From contig NZ_CP033223.1 of NCBI RefSeq assembly GCF_004006175.1, positions 1 to 64,000 of the forward strand: a stretch of DNA of 64,000 nt. The letters run 5' to 3'. Every line of letters begins with the position of its first letter. The stretch's first letter is position 1. Position numbers and translations under genes: made by a program. The notes under the pieces are model-generated. The model did not search any database, was not told the origin of the DNA, and was given only the letters and a program-made list of their open reading frames with translations. Below are positions 39,259 to 48,490 of this stretch, piece by piece. The stretch comes from Parasedimentitalea marina. Its GTDB lineage: Bacteria; Pseudomonadota; Alphaproteobacteria; Rhodobacterales; Rhodobacteraceae.

Positions 39259-39329
39259 CCTCACCACCAAACTACAAAACTCAGCCACACCGCCGGTGCC
39301 CGTGAGCAGTCACACGGCACCATACCTTG

Positions 39330-39354
39330 CCCCGCCTAATAGGCGGGGTCTTTT
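39330..39354 (+). terminator. Rho-independent terminator after ccrM
   Basis: A perfect eight-pair stem CCCCGCCT / AGGCGGGG with a three-base loop is followed by TCTTTT. It lies about 70 bases after the ccrM stop. Confidence 0.9.
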
Positions 39355-39430
39355 GGATTTAGGCGCTGGAACAGTTGTGCTCTATTGGGTTAGATGAGGT
39401 CTATCCAGGCTCTGTCCCAAAGGAACAGAA

Positions 39431-40816
39431 ATGACCGACACAACACTTGCTCCCCCGACATCGTACCACCCCGAACGGCATGTGGATCTTGCGGATGTTG
39501 TTGCTGACAACGCCTATGTCGAGGCCAACCTGGCGGCCCATAAACAGCGGGGACTGGAATGGGCAGTTCGCGCCCGCTGGATCGCGATGCCGCTGATCGG
39601 GGTTATGCTGGTCTTTATAAACCCGTCCTGGAGCGTTCTGTATTATCATGGAATGCTGGCGCTGCTTTGCGTCAATGGCTGGCTGATGGGCCGCATGGGG
39701 AAAGTGGGCCGGTCAAAGGCCGAGCTGTTTTTGATTTTTATGGATCTGCTGATCATGACGTTTGGAATGGTATTGCCAAACCCGTTTGCGCCACAGGATT
39801 TCCCAATAGCAGTCCAGTACCGGTTCGAAAATTTTATCTATTTCTACGTCATTTTGGCGGCCGGCACATTGGCCTATTCTTGGCGCACTGTGATTGCGAT
39901 TGGCGTTTGGACCTCTGGCATCTGGATGACTGGCGTCGCTCTGGCCTGGTGGCTGTCGCCGACGGATGAGGCGTTAAGGCAGCGGGTGATCGAGATCCTT
40001 GGCGACAGCAACGTCCTGATACAGATCATGGACCCAACCAGCTTTATGTTCCACATGAGAGTGCAAGAAGTGGTGGTGTTTATTATCGTCGCTGTAATCC
40101 TTGGATTCTCGGTTCGCAGGTTCAATGCCCTGCTGATGAACAATGCCAGCCTGACCCGGGAGCGCACCAATCTGTCGCGATATTTCTCGCCCAATGTGGT
40201 GGACCAACTGTCGCAGAACGATGATCCACTAAAACAGGTGCGCAGGCAGGACGTGGCGGTTCTGTTCATCGACATTATCGGATTTACTCGCCTTGCGGCC
40301 GGGCTTGATGCCCTGAAGGTGATCGACTTGCTGCGCGGGTTCCATGGCCGGATGGAACGCGAAGTGTTTCGCCATCATGGCACGCTGGACAAATATCTGG
40401 GCGATGGTCTGATGGCCACCTTTGGAACCCCCATGGCCGGCACCCAGGATGCGACCAACGCTTTGGCCTGTGCACGCGATATGATATCGGCGCTGGACCA
40501 ATGGAACCGCGAGCGCCGCCGGGCCGGAGAGCCTGAAATCCGTGTTGGCATCGGGCTTCATTATGGCGAGGCCGTTTTGGGCGATATTGGCGCAAACCGA
40601 TTGGAATACGCAGTGATCGGAACCGCAGTAAATGTTGCGGCCCGTCTGGAAGTAATGACCCGTGAATTGCAAGCAGACATTGTGATAAGCGACCAACTTC
40701 GTCTGCAAATACAGGCTGAGAATATCGAAGTTGCTTTGATCGATCCGTTTGTCCGGCAGCCCGATCAAGAGATTCGCGGCCTGGATCAGCCGATGACCGT
40801 CTGGACTTCAGCCTGA
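39431..40816 (+). CDS. Membrane-bound class III adenylate/guanylate cyclase
   Basis: 461 residues. Several membrane helices occupy residues ~50-235 (for example WIAMPLIGVMLVFI, LFLIFMDLLIMTFGMVL and VVVFIIVAVILGFSV). The C-terminal catalytic domain has VAVLFIDIIGFTRLAAGLDA (metal Asp), LDKYLGDGLMATFGTP (second Asp), IRVGIGLHYGEAVLGDIG and YAVIGTAVNVAARLE. It should make cAMP or cGMP in response to a membrane signal. The gene stands alone between two intergenic gaps. A second, soluble cyclase lies 4 kb away on the other strand. Confidence 0.9.
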   Translation: MTDTTLAPPTSYHPERHVDLADVVADNAYVEANLAAHKQRGLEWAVRARWIAMPLIGVMLVFINPSWSVLYYHGMLALLCVNGWLMGRMGKVGRSKAELFLIFMDLLIMTFGMVLPNPFAPQDFPIAVQYRFENFIYFYVILAAGTLAYSWRTVIAIGVWTSGIWMTGVALAWWLSPTDEALRQRVIEILGDSNVLIQIMDPTSFMFHMRVQEVVVFIIVAVILGFSVRRFNALLMNNASLTRERTNLSRYFSPNVVDQLSQNDDPLKQVRRQDVAVLFIDIIGFTRLAAGLDALKVIDLLRGFHGRMEREVFRHHGTLDKYLGDGLMATFGTPMAGTQDATNALACARDMISALDQWNRERRRAGEPEIRVGIGLHYGEAVLGDIGANRLEYAVIGTAVNVAARLEVMTRELQADIVISDQLRLQIQAENIEVALIDPFVRQPDQEIRGLDQPMTVWTSA

Positions 40817-40885
40817 ATCAGCTCCGCCCTGCCCATCGCAAACAGGCAATTCTGGTTGCATCCCGTCAGTGTTTTGAGTGGCGTG

Positions 40886-40919
40886 TACTTTGATGAAAAT
40901 TTAATGTCTCATCAAAGTA
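40886..40919. repeat. Perfect 11-bp inverted repeat upstream of the globin chemoreceptor
   Basis: TACTTTGATGA and TCATCAAAGTA are separated by 12 AT-rich bases. It lies 70 bases after the cyclase stop and 100 bases before the chemoreceptor start. It could be an operator for the chemoreceptor or a transcript stem; there is no T-run to support termination. Nothing else was seen in the 202-base gap. Confidence 0.6.
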
Positions 40920-41018
40920 TAGACTTGGGTCGTTTTCGCACCGTCCAAGAATAGTAGTAACCCAATTGAAACCCAGAGTTGTAATTGTCCTGACAGCAAC
41001 ATGTTAGGATTGACTGCC

Positions 41019-42476
41019 ATGACGACAAATGCGCGTGACCAAATACGGACCTGGTTTGATTTCGGAGATGAAAATGCAGAAATTCTGGCGGACCTTGGCC
41101 AGGTTCTCCGCCCGCATTTTGACCCGATATTGGATGACTTTACAAAGTCATTCTAAATCGACCTGAAACGGCCCAGTTTTTCAGGATCCAGCTTTGGTCG
41201 ATCATGCCAAATCGGCGCAAAAAGCCCATTGGGAGAGCCTGTTTTCCGGCAAGTTTGACAGAAGGTATTTTGAATCCGCCGAACGGGTCGGGCGCGTTCA
41301 CTTTCAAATTCAACTGCCCTTCCTGCTCTATCTTGGCGGCTATTCTGAAGCCGGAACCAAAATGTTACATCTGGTTATGCAGCAGGGGCGTCTGGGCAAC
41401 AAAAAGAAAGTTGCACACCAGGCAACTCTTTGGTGCGGGCAATGATGGCAGATTGTGAACGTGTCATTGACGCCTATTTTCAGGCCCAACAGAAAGAACA
41501 AACGCGGGCGCTAACCATCATGACGGATGGCATCAGGCGGTTGGAACAAGGTGATCTGAGCTACAAAATCCGCCAGAGTGAAGGAGGCGGGTTCCCAGAA
41601 AAATTCGATACCATTCGAACATCGTACAACAACCTGATTGATCGTTGGTGCGGCACCATCGGGTCGTCGACAAACAGCGCCCATTCTGTCGATTCCAAAA
41701 TGGCTTCCACATCTCAACTGACCCGTGACCTGGCTGAGCAATCTGAACAACAGGCTGCAACCCTAGAAGAAGCAGTCGCGGCTGTCAGTCAGGTCACACA
41801 AAGCACCAAAGAAACCAGCGCCATGGTCCTAAAGGCGTCCAAAAGGTCCGAGCAAAACCACCGAGATGCTGAAAACGGTGGAATCGTCGTCGACAAAGCG
41901 ATTGAGGCTGTCGTTCGCATCGAAGAATCCTCGGAACTGATTGCCAAGTTCGTAGACGTGATTGATGACATCAGCTTTCAAACCAACCTATTGGCACTGA
42001 ATGCCGGGGTTGAGGCCGCACGGGCCGGTGATGCCGGGCGCGGATTTGCAGTTGTTGCCTCCGAAGTGCGGGCGCTGGCCGCAAGGGCATCCCAATCTGC
42101 GAGTGAGATAAAATCACTGATCTCGGACAGCACGGTACAGGTGCGCGAGGGCTGCGAATTGGTGCGCCAGACAGGTGAGAGCCTGCAATGTATCCGCGCC
42201 GGTGCCAGTTCTGTGTCAGATCTGATGGAAGAAATCTCGGATGTTATTTTGGCCCAATCACAAAGCTTGGTTGAAATTGACGTGAGTATGACGGATCTGG
42301 GCCATACCACTCAGGACAGTGCGGTTTTGGCTTCAACGGTATTTGAAACCACAACAGGATTGGCATCAGATTCAGCCGCGCTCAAACAGAATATGGACAG
42401 CTATAAGCTTAAGAAAAATACTTCCACCAACAGCGTTTTGGATTTCGACTACGAAAAGGCAGAGCGAGCAGGATGA
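41019..42476 (+). CDS. Soluble globin-coupled chemoreceptor, HemAT-like (frameshifted)
   Basis: About 487 residues after restoring one base near 41141, 41185 and 41432. The first ~170 residues are a protoglobin sensor: [35 protein letters not shown], and [19 protein letters not shown], whose His fits the proximal haem ligand of HemAT. The rest is an MCP signalling domain with [20 protein letters not shown] and [20 protein letters not shown]. There are no membrane helices, so it is a cytoplasmic oxygen or gas sensor for aerotaxis. The C-terminus lacks the W-x-x-F tail. Start ATG 41019; ATG 41001 is also in frame. Confidence 0.88.
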
Positions 42477-42537
42477 GGTGCGCCAAGCTGTTTCCTTGAC
42501 CCGTTAACCCCGCAATGAAACGGCTTGGCGCACCTCA
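42474..42537. repeat. 21-bp near-perfect inverted repeat overlapping the chemoreceptor stop
   Basis: GAGGTGCGCCAAGCTGTTTC (42475-42494) pairs with GAAACGGCTTGGCGCACCTC (42517-42536), plus an outer T-A pair, with one G-U. The loop is 22 bases. No T-run follows on the plus strand. A transcript stem acting as a bidirectional terminator is the simplest reading. Read on opposite strands, both arms encode the same peptide EVRQAVSL before a stop, so one arm may be the end of a decayed minus-strand gene. Confidence 0.65.
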
Positions 42538-42883
42538 ATAATAACATGTGCACGAGCACGATTGCCAATAACATGCGCCTTTGACGCCATATTTCTTGCC
42601 GATCTGCTCGCTTGTTGTTTCTCATGGCAGTCATCGCGGCCTCAGGGGTTGCAACCAAAGCCCTGAGGCGCGGAATATTGGTGAATTTTTCATCTGCATA
42701 CTGTACCCTGAGAGGACACCCAGAACAGTTTGGCAATACTGGCCCAGTTGGTGCAGCGTGCACAGTTCGGCACCGAAGATGGAAACCGGCCGTTACACAA
42801 GTAAGTGATTGGCCCTTTTGCAAATGATGCATATTTTGACGAGAAATAGACTGTCACACAGCGGAAGCGGGGATTCCTCTACT
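42538..42883. other. Intergenic region, no supported gene
   Basis: About 346 bases between the inverted repeat and the L,D-transpeptidase. A minus-strand frame (42449-42832) is open but its codon use and composition are unconvincing. A patchwork minus-strand reading that needs a frameshift gives HVIGNRARAHVIIEVRQAVS before a stop at 42504, which could be a gene remnant. The transpeptidase promoter must lie near the 3' end. Confidence 0.4.
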
Positions 42884-43549
42884 ATGATAACCAGACGCCA
42901 CTTCGTAACGTCGGCCGCGGCTTTGTTTTCCACCCCCATTCCCGGCGCCCTTTTGGCGGCCCCAACGTCTAACAGATCAAACTGGGCGGGGTGGGACGCA
43001 CAGGTAACGCCCGCAGGGTACGACCCTGCCACGTCTAACCCATGGGGCCTGAACGCCCGGTTTCTGCCCCAACGTGTCGAGGCAAACGCCAACCTGACGC
43101 CGGGCGACATTCACGTCGATGCCGTGGCAAGATATCTCTACCATATTGCCGACGATGGAACCGCAATGCGATACGGAGTGGCAATCGCACGCGGCAATCT
43201 TTACGAACCGGGGACCTACACGATCCGCCGCAAAGCCAAATGGCCAACCTGGACCCCAACTGCAGCGATGATAAAGAGAGATCCCAATCTTTATGAGCAA
43301 CACGCTGGCGGTGTGAACGGCGGGCCAACCAACCCACTAGGATCGCGGGCGCTATATCTGTTTGATGGCAACCGGGATACCTATTTGCGTATTCACGGCT
43401 CTCCGAGTCCACGCTCTATTGGCGGCCGTGCCAGTTCAGGATGTGTTCGCATGGTCATGGCACATATCATCGACCTATACGAACACGTCGCCACCGGATC
43501 GACAGCATACCTGTATCCACCAGAAGACGGGGTTTCAGCGCGAAGCTGA
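42884..43549 (+). CDS. L,D-transpeptidase (YkuD family), exported
   Basis: 221 residues with an N-terminal TRRHFVTSAAALF followed by a hydrophobic stretch and LLAAP, which looks like a Tat-type signal. The YkuD domain shows ILDVN-equivalent DAVARYLYHIADDGTAMRYG, then GTYTIRRKAKWPTWTP and the catalytic HGSPSPRSIGGRASSGCVRM, containing His, Ser-x-Gly-Cys and Arg. Such enzymes make 3-3 crosslinks in peptidoglycan or attach proteins to it. The start at 42884 places the Tat motif at the N-terminus; upstream in-frame codons are ignored. Confidence 0.92.
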   Translation: MITRRHFVTSAAALFSTPIPGALLAAPTSNRSNWAGWDAQVTPAGYDPATSNPWGLNARFLPQRVEANANLTPGDIHVDAVARYLYHIADDGTAMRYGVAIARGNLYEPGTYTIRRKAKWPTWTPTAAMIKRDPNLYEQHAGGVNGGPTNPLGSRALYLFDGNRDTYLRIHGSPSPRSIGGRASSGCVRMVMAHIIDLYEHVATGSTAYLYPPEDGVSARS

Positions 43550-43571
43550 AAACCACTTCTGGCACAACAGG

Positions 43572-43874
43572 TTAGCTTGCGACTTCTTGTTCGTCGACGG
43601 ATGCGGCCTGTTGGGTGCAGATAGGCCGCCCATCCACTGCCCGCAGCGGTAGAAACGTCGTTTCAACCGGGCCGGCGTAGCGATAGACGTAGCACCCGTC
43701 CAATGGGTCAATCCGCACAGCGTCCAGATCTTGGTAAGGGGCAACAATCGCTAACACCCCCTCGGGCAATTCACCAATGAACCCACCGGAAAGATTGCCG
43801 TTTCCGCCACTAATAGTGTCACAGGACGCCAGCAGCGATGTTCCACATCCCAGAATCCAGGCCAAGTTTTTCAT
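43572..43874 (-). CDS. Small predicted lipoprotein
   Basis: 100 residues. The N-terminus MKNLAWILGCGTSLLASCDT contains a lipobox LASC, so lipidation at that Cys is expected. The mature part is neutral to acidic with LPEGVLAIVAPYQDLDAVRI, LDGCYVYRYAGPVETTFLPL and VDGRPICTQ. I have seen similar short proteins in Rhodobacterales but cannot name the family. It is convergent with the L,D-transpeptidase gene. Confidence 0.7.
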   Translation of the reverse strand: MKNLAWILGCGTSLLASCDTISGGNGNLSGGFIGELPEGVLAIVAPYQDLDAVRIDPLDGCYVYRYAGPVETTFLPLRAVDGRPICTQQAASVDEQEVAS

Positions 43875-44235
43875 CAATCGTATCTCCCCGAAGTTCCGCA
43901 AAGAATGGGTGATCCTGCTTTGAAAAACCAGCGCTTTTCGTGACTGTGTGATTATCCCCAAAAGGCCATATTTTCACCATCGCCCATAGGGCAACGGAGT
44001 TTGGGAGATTTCACAGCCTGTTTGAAAAACCACTCACTAGAAATTGATCGCTATGAGCCTTTGGCGCAAAGGTTGGAGGTCGGGTTTGGCGGACGGGTCT
44101 TAGTAAAATGACCGGTCCCGGGTAGGCTGAGCCTGATGAAGTTTATTGAACACACTCACCGCTTGGCCTGACCCAATTCTCGTCCCGCTTATGCAATTCA
44201 GCCGCAAGTTGATATACTGCGCAGGTGTCCCTGGC
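43875..44235. other. Intergenic region, nothing recognised
   Basis: 361 bases between the lipoprotein start and the end of the aldo/keto reductase gene, both on the minus strand. The lipoprotein promoter should lie in the first ~100 bases. I see no open frame with family features, RNA gene, or strong hairpin. Confidence 0.4.
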
Positions 44236-45249
44236 TCACTGGCGCGTGAACGGGCTGCCATCCGGAGTTGGCGCATTCGGGTGAAGCAGGCCCTTTTCTT
44301 TCAGGCACATCCAGAACTCACTTGGAATGACCGCTGTCGACCATTGCAGTGTGTCGGACAATTCTTGGCGGTTTCGTAACCCGGGAATAACCGAGGCTAC
44401 GGTGTCATGTCCCAAAGGGAACTGAAGCGCCGCCGCGGGAAGTGATATACTGAACTCCCGACAGGCCATTGATAGCTTCTTTACCTTGGTCAAAATATGA
44501 TCCGGGGCGGCGCCATAATTCCATGTATCGCCGCCAACCAGAATACCGGAGTTGAACGGCCCTCCGACCACAATAGAGACACCTCTGGCCTTACATGCGG
44601 GCAGCAAATCTACCACCGGGTCCTGTTCCAGCAATGTGTACCGCCCAGCCAGAAGAAACACATCCCAATCCCCGATGCCCAGGACATCCATACAGATTTC
44701 AGCCTCGTTCACGCCCAGCCCAATGGCCTTCACATGACCTGCACTGCGCAACTCGTCCAGGGCTCGATAACCGCCTTGTGCCAGCGCCTTGAAATGCTGT
44801 GCGTTTTCGGCACCATGAGTTTCGGTGCCAATGTCATGGACATACAAAATGTCGATCCGGTCAAGCCCAAGCCTTTGCAAGGAGTCTTCAAAGGACCGCA
44901 TTATTCCATCGTAGCTGTAGTCATAAATCGGGTGATAGGGCAGCGCGTCTGGCCAGCCCATAGCGGCCGGATCAGGGGCGGCCCCCGGAGCGAGCAGCCG
45001 ACCGACCTTGGTCGACAGCACATAATCTTGTCCGCGCACGATATCACCAACCCTGCGTTCTGACCGGCCAAACCCGTAGAAAGGGGCCGTGTCGACGTAA
45101 TTCAGACCGGCCGTCAGCGCCTCACTCAGCGTTTTTGCAGCTTCAACACCATCCACCATGTCAAACAGGCCACCCAGTGGGGCACCGCCAAAGCCAAGCG
45201 TCGGAACAGTCAGCTCTGTCTTTCCTAAGCGCCGCGTTGCCAGTTTCAT
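44236..45249 (-). CDS. Aldo/keto reductase, probable L-fucose (D-threo-aldose) 1-dehydrogenase
   Basis: 337 residues. The AKR tetrad is visible: Asp and Tyr in YVDTAPFYGFGRSERRVG, Lys in VLSTKVGR and His in ILYVHDIGTE. The loop GGAPLGGLFDMVDG and the phrase YDYSYDGIMRSFEDSLQRLG are typical of the D-threo-aldose 1-dehydrogenase branch. In non-phosphorylative L-fucose breakdown this enzyme oxidises L-fucose to its lactone with NAD(P). The following steps are encoded at 51.5-54.8 kb. It overlaps the IclR gene stop by four bases, forming a two-gene operon. Confidence 0.85.
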   Translation of the reverse strand: MKLATRRLGKTELTVPTLGFGGAPLGGLFDMVDGVEAAKTLSEALTAGLNYVDTAPFYGFGRSERRVGDIVRGQDYVLSTKVGRLLAPGAAPDPAAMGWPDALPYHPIYDYSYDGIMRSFEDSLQRLGLDRIDILYVHDIGTETHGAENAQHFKALAQGGYRALDELRSAGHVKAIGLGVNEAEICMDVLGIGDWDVFLLAGRYTLLEQDPVVDLLPACKARGVSIVVGGPFNSGILVGGDTWNYGAAPDHILTKVKKLSMACREFSISLPAAALQFPLGHDTVASVIPGLRNRQELSDTLQWSTAVIPSEFWMCLKEKGLLHPNAPTPDGSPFTRQ

Positions 45250-46049
45250 GTGCTCTCGATCATTTGGGCCTGGGCGTTGTGGTTGCCATAAAGCGCGGAA
45301 AGTTCATTGGCCAACTGGCCGTACAGCTCAACGATTTCATCCAGAGATGGCACATCAAGATCGTCCACTCTTTCCAGATATGGACAACTTAAAACCGCGA
45401 CCACGTTGTTGGATGGGCCGATGATCGGAAATGAAATATTGGTAACACCAACCGTTGTGGCTGACGGCATTTTTTCAAAGCCGCTGGTGCGAATACGTTT
45501 CAGATGCGCATCGAATTCGGCGCGATCCAATTCTGGTTCGCCGATCGCGCGTCTGTGTAACGCAATCAGCTCATCGACCTCTTGTTTTGACCGAAACGCA
45601 GCAAGAACCCGTCCAGTTCCCGTATTCCACAGCCCAACAACTGTCCCGGTTTTCAAGGCAAGCCCCCAACTGCCAGGGGATTCAGCTGAAGCAACAACAA
45701 CAATGTCGCCGTTGCTTTCCATTCCCATATGGCATGATTGCCAGGCCAGCCGTGTGACGGCACGCATGCGCGGCAACGCGGCTTCGATGACGCGACCGAT
45801 GGGCGGATGCCGTTGACTGATCGAAAACATTTTGAGGCTGAGCGAGTAGTGATCCCCTGAAGCCGACCGAACAATATAGCCCCGACGTACCAGGGTCGAC
45901 AGCATGCGGTAGATTTCACTTTGCGACCGGTCAAGCGCCTTGGCCACTTCGCCTTGGGTCAAACCTTCGCCATGGTTGGCGAGAAGCTCAATGATATCCA
46001 AGCCCTTTTCCAGAGCTGGTGCCCGGTATTTGTCGGTTGTTTCGCTCAT
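45246..46049 (-). CDS. IclR-family transcriptional regulator
   Basis: About 267 residues. The winged helix has LTQGEVAKALDRSQSEIYRM and LVRRGYIVR; the C-terminal effector domain has LPRMRAVTRLAWQSCHMGME, TGRVLAAFRS and TVGVTNISFPII. IclR proteins often control sugar or aromatic acid catabolism. It is divergent from the ABC importer, so it probably controls both directions, with a pathway sugar or sugar acid as ligand. ATG 46049 is chosen over the upstream TTG 46064. Confidence 0.9.
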   Translation of the reverse strand: MSETTDKYRAPALEKGLDIIELLANHGEGLTQGEVAKALDRSQSEIYRMLSTLVRRGYIVRSASGDHYSLSLKMFSISQRHPPIGRVIEAALPRMRAVTRLAWQSCHMGMESNGDIVVVASAESPGSWGLALKTGTVVGLWNTGTGRVLAAFRSKQEVDELIALHRRAIGEPELDRAEFDAHLKRIRTSGFEKMPSATTVGVTNISFPIIGPSNNVVAVLSCPYLERVDDLDVPSLDEIVELYGQLANELSALYGNHNAQAQMIEST

Positions 46050-46115
46050 CGGAATTTTGCCCAAGACATTGAAGTGAACCGAGCCTCTCTAATCGACAGC
46101 TCAATGTCAAGATTG

Positions 46116-46148
46116 ATTTGTAAGTGAATAAATGTTTTATATACAAAT
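46116..46148. promoter_or_regulatory. Candidate IclR operator and promoter of the ABC importer
   Basis: In the 146-base divergent gap, ATTTGTA (46116-46122) is mirrored by TACAAAT (46142-46148), and between them sits a 13-base palindrome ATAAATGTTTTAT (46128-46140). The AT-rich nested palindromes in an otherwise GC-rich setting are the best operator candidate. AAGGGAGGGA just before the importer start is its ribosome binding site. Confidence 0.5.
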
Positions 46149-46195
46149 ATCGCCAAGGAACGTGCAGGCGAATAGACATCGCGCCAAGGGAGGGA

Positions 46196-47520
46196 ATGAT
46201 GATTAAATCGAACACTTTGAAGGCTTTACTCGCCAGTACTGCAGTTTTTGCAGTCAGCGAATCAGCACTGGCATCGGACTGGGGAAGCTTTGACGGCGTC
46301 ACCATCGAGGCCAAACTAATCGGCGGCCAGCAGTATGAAGGCCTGTATGGGCGGATCGCAGAATGGGAAGCTGCAACCGGTGCCAAAGTCGACATTATCT
46401 CAAAGAAAAGCCATTTTGAGATCGACAAAGAAATCAAGTCAGACATGGCAGCGGGCACGACATCCTGGTGCGTTGGCTCCAACCACTCGTCTTTGCGCCG
46501 CAATATGAAGGTCTTTACGCGGATCTGAGTGGTTTGGTGGCTGCAGAGACGATTGCTGAGTTTGTTCCGGGCAATATCGGTGCGTCGACCGTGGACGGTC
46601 AGCTGTTGATGTTGCCGCGTGCGCAGTTCGATGTATCCGTTCTCTACTATCTGAAATCCAACTACGAAGATGCTGACAAAGCCGCAGCTTTCCAAGCAGA
46701 GTACGGCTATGAATTGGCCGTTCCTGATACCTGGGATCAGGTTAAGGATCAGGCCATTTTCTTTTCCGATCCCCCTAATTTTTACGGCACCCAGTATGCT
46801 GGCAAAGACGAAGCCATCGTTGGTCGGTTTTATGAAATGGTTGTAGCCGAGGGCGGCAACTATCTGGATGGTGACAAGAAACCAATCTTCAACTCGGACG
46901 CGGGTCAGCGCGCGTTGCAGTGGTTTGTTGACCTCTATGATGCCAAAGCGGTTCCAGCAGGGACAACCAGCTATGTCTGGGATGATCTGGGTCAGGGCTT
47001 TGCGTCGGGCACCGTTGCCCTGAACCTGGATTGGCCAGGATGGGCCGGGTTCTTCAATGATCCGGAATCCTCCAAGGCAGCAGGCAATGTCGGCGTTGCA
47101 GTTCAACCGATGGGATCGGTCACCCGGACAGGTTGGTCCGGCCATCATGGTTTCTCGGTCACCAATGACTGCGCCAATCAAGAGGCCGCTGTGTCTCTGG
47201 TCAACTTCCTGACCAGCGAAGACAGCCAGCTGGCTGAATCTGCTGGTGGCTCACTGCCGACACGCAGCGCCGTTTGGGAGGCAAATGTTGCGGCCGCTCA
47301 GGCTGGTGATGATCCCTTCCGGGCTGAATCCCTTGCGGCCTTTGCCAAAGGTGCTGAATTTGCCTTTGCCGTGCCTGCGATCCCGGAATGGGGCGAGACC
47401 ACAAATATCGTCTTCCCCGAACTGCAAGCCGCGATCCTTGGCGACAAGACTGTACAAGAAGCATTGGACGATGCCGCCGAAGCGGTGGACGAGTTGATGC
47501 GTGAATCTGGTTATTACTAA
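46196..47520 (+). CDS. ABC sugar importer, periplasmic binding protein (frameshifted)
   Basis: About 441 residues with one T restored near 46493. A signal peptide (ALLASTAVFAVSESALA) leads to family-1 solute-binding features: LIGGQQYEGLYGRIAEWEAA, a central AFQAEYGYELAVPDTWDQVK, WDDLGQGFASGTVALNLDWP, GWSGHHGFSV and a C-terminal FPELQAAILGDKTVQEALDD. It should bind the sugar in the periplasm and pass it to the permeases that follow. A hairpin separates it from them. Given the downstream enzymes, L-fucose or a related sugar is the likely ligand. Confidence 0.9.
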
Positions 47521-47537
47521 TACCACCACTCCGGTAT

Positions 47538-47560
47538 GGGGGCGGGCCAGACCTGCCCCC
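47538..47560 (+). other. Intercistronic hairpin after the binding-protein gene
   Basis: GGGGGCGGG pairs with CCTGCCCCC around a five-base loop with one G-U. Stems here commonly stabilise the upstream message so the binding protein is made in excess over the permeases. No T-run follows. Confidence 0.6.
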
Positions 47561-47592
47561 AATGCCACAATCAATTGTCTGACAGGTGCACT

Positions 47593-48486
47593 ATGACCCG
47601 CCGCCGCTTACCCGAGTGGTTTCTTCTGCTGTTGCCCGCAATCATCGTGATTGCCGCAGTTGTGCTGATCCCACTGATCTTTTCGCTCTACTCAAGCTTT
47701 ACACCATACAAGCTGACGCGGCCCTCGACGCTGTGGAAATGGGTCGGAACCTATAACTACGAAAAAATTCTGACCGACGCCAAATTCTGGGCTGCATTCG
47801 GGCGCACGGTTTTGTTTCTGACGATAGCGTTGAACCTGGAGATGCTGCTGGGTCTGGGCATTGCAGTGATGGTGAACAAGGTAACATGGGGCCAGCGTAC
47901 GCTGCGTACGATCGTGATGTTCCCGATGATGTTTTCGCCTATTTTGGTCGGCTTTCAGTTCAAGTTCATCTTCAATGACAATATCGGTCTGGTGAACAAC
48001 GCCCTGCAGTCCATGGGGTTCAACGCAGCACTGCCCTGGCTGGTGGACGGCAAACTGGCACTGTTCTCGATAGCCTTTGCTGAAATCTGGATGAGCACAT
48101 CGGTGTTCGCGATCCTAATTCTGGCGGGCCTGTTCGCCATGCCACGCGACCCGCTAGAGGCCGCCAAGGTGGATGGATGCACCCCGTGGCAGTCCTTCCG
48201 GCACATCACCCTGCCGTTCCTGATGCCGTTCATCTTTATCGCCATGACAATCCGGTCGCTGGATGTGGCGCGGGCCTATGATATTGTGCAGATCATGACC
48301 GGCGGCGGCCCCGCCCGCCGAACCGAGCTGTTGTGGACATTGATGAGCCGCACAGGTTACGTCGATGCCCGCATGGGGCTGGCCAACGCGATGGGCTATG
48401 TCTCGATCATTTTGTCGGTCGTATTCACTATCTACTTCTTCCGTAAACTCACCGCTGCGCGCGCCCAAATCGGCATGGGAGGATAG
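47593..48486 (+). CDS. ABC sugar importer permease (MalF type)
   Basis: 297 residues, about six membrane helices (first LLLLPAIIVIAAVVLIPLIF). The coupling loop with the EAA-type motif is DPLEAAKVDGCTPWQSFRHI, which contacts the ATPase. It starts at ATG 47593 (MTRRRLPEWF) and is followed four bases later by the second permease. It pairs with that protein and the ATPase at 49359 to move sugar across the inner membrane. Confidence 0.93.
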   Translation: MTRRRLPEWFLLLLPAIIVIAAVVLIPLIFSLYSSFTPYKLTRPSTLWKWVGTYNYEKILTDAKFWAAFGRTVLFLTIALNLEMLLGLGIAVMVNKVTWGQRTLRTIVMFPMMFSPILVGFQFKFIFNDNIGLVNNALQSMGFNAALPWLVDGKLALFSIAFAEIWMSTSVFAILILAGLFAMPRDPLEAAKVDGCTPWQSFRHITLPFLMPFIFIAMTIRSLDVARAYDIVQIMTGGGPARRTELLWTLMSRTGYVDARMGLANAMGYVSIILSVVFTIYFFRKLTAARAQIGMGG

Positions 48487-48490
48487 TCAC

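Noticed and set aside
42449..42832. 127-residue minus-strand gene between the globin receptor and the transpeptidase
   Set aside because: No family features, poor composition, overlaps the inverted repeat and the receptor end. A fragment of a decayed gene cannot be excluded.
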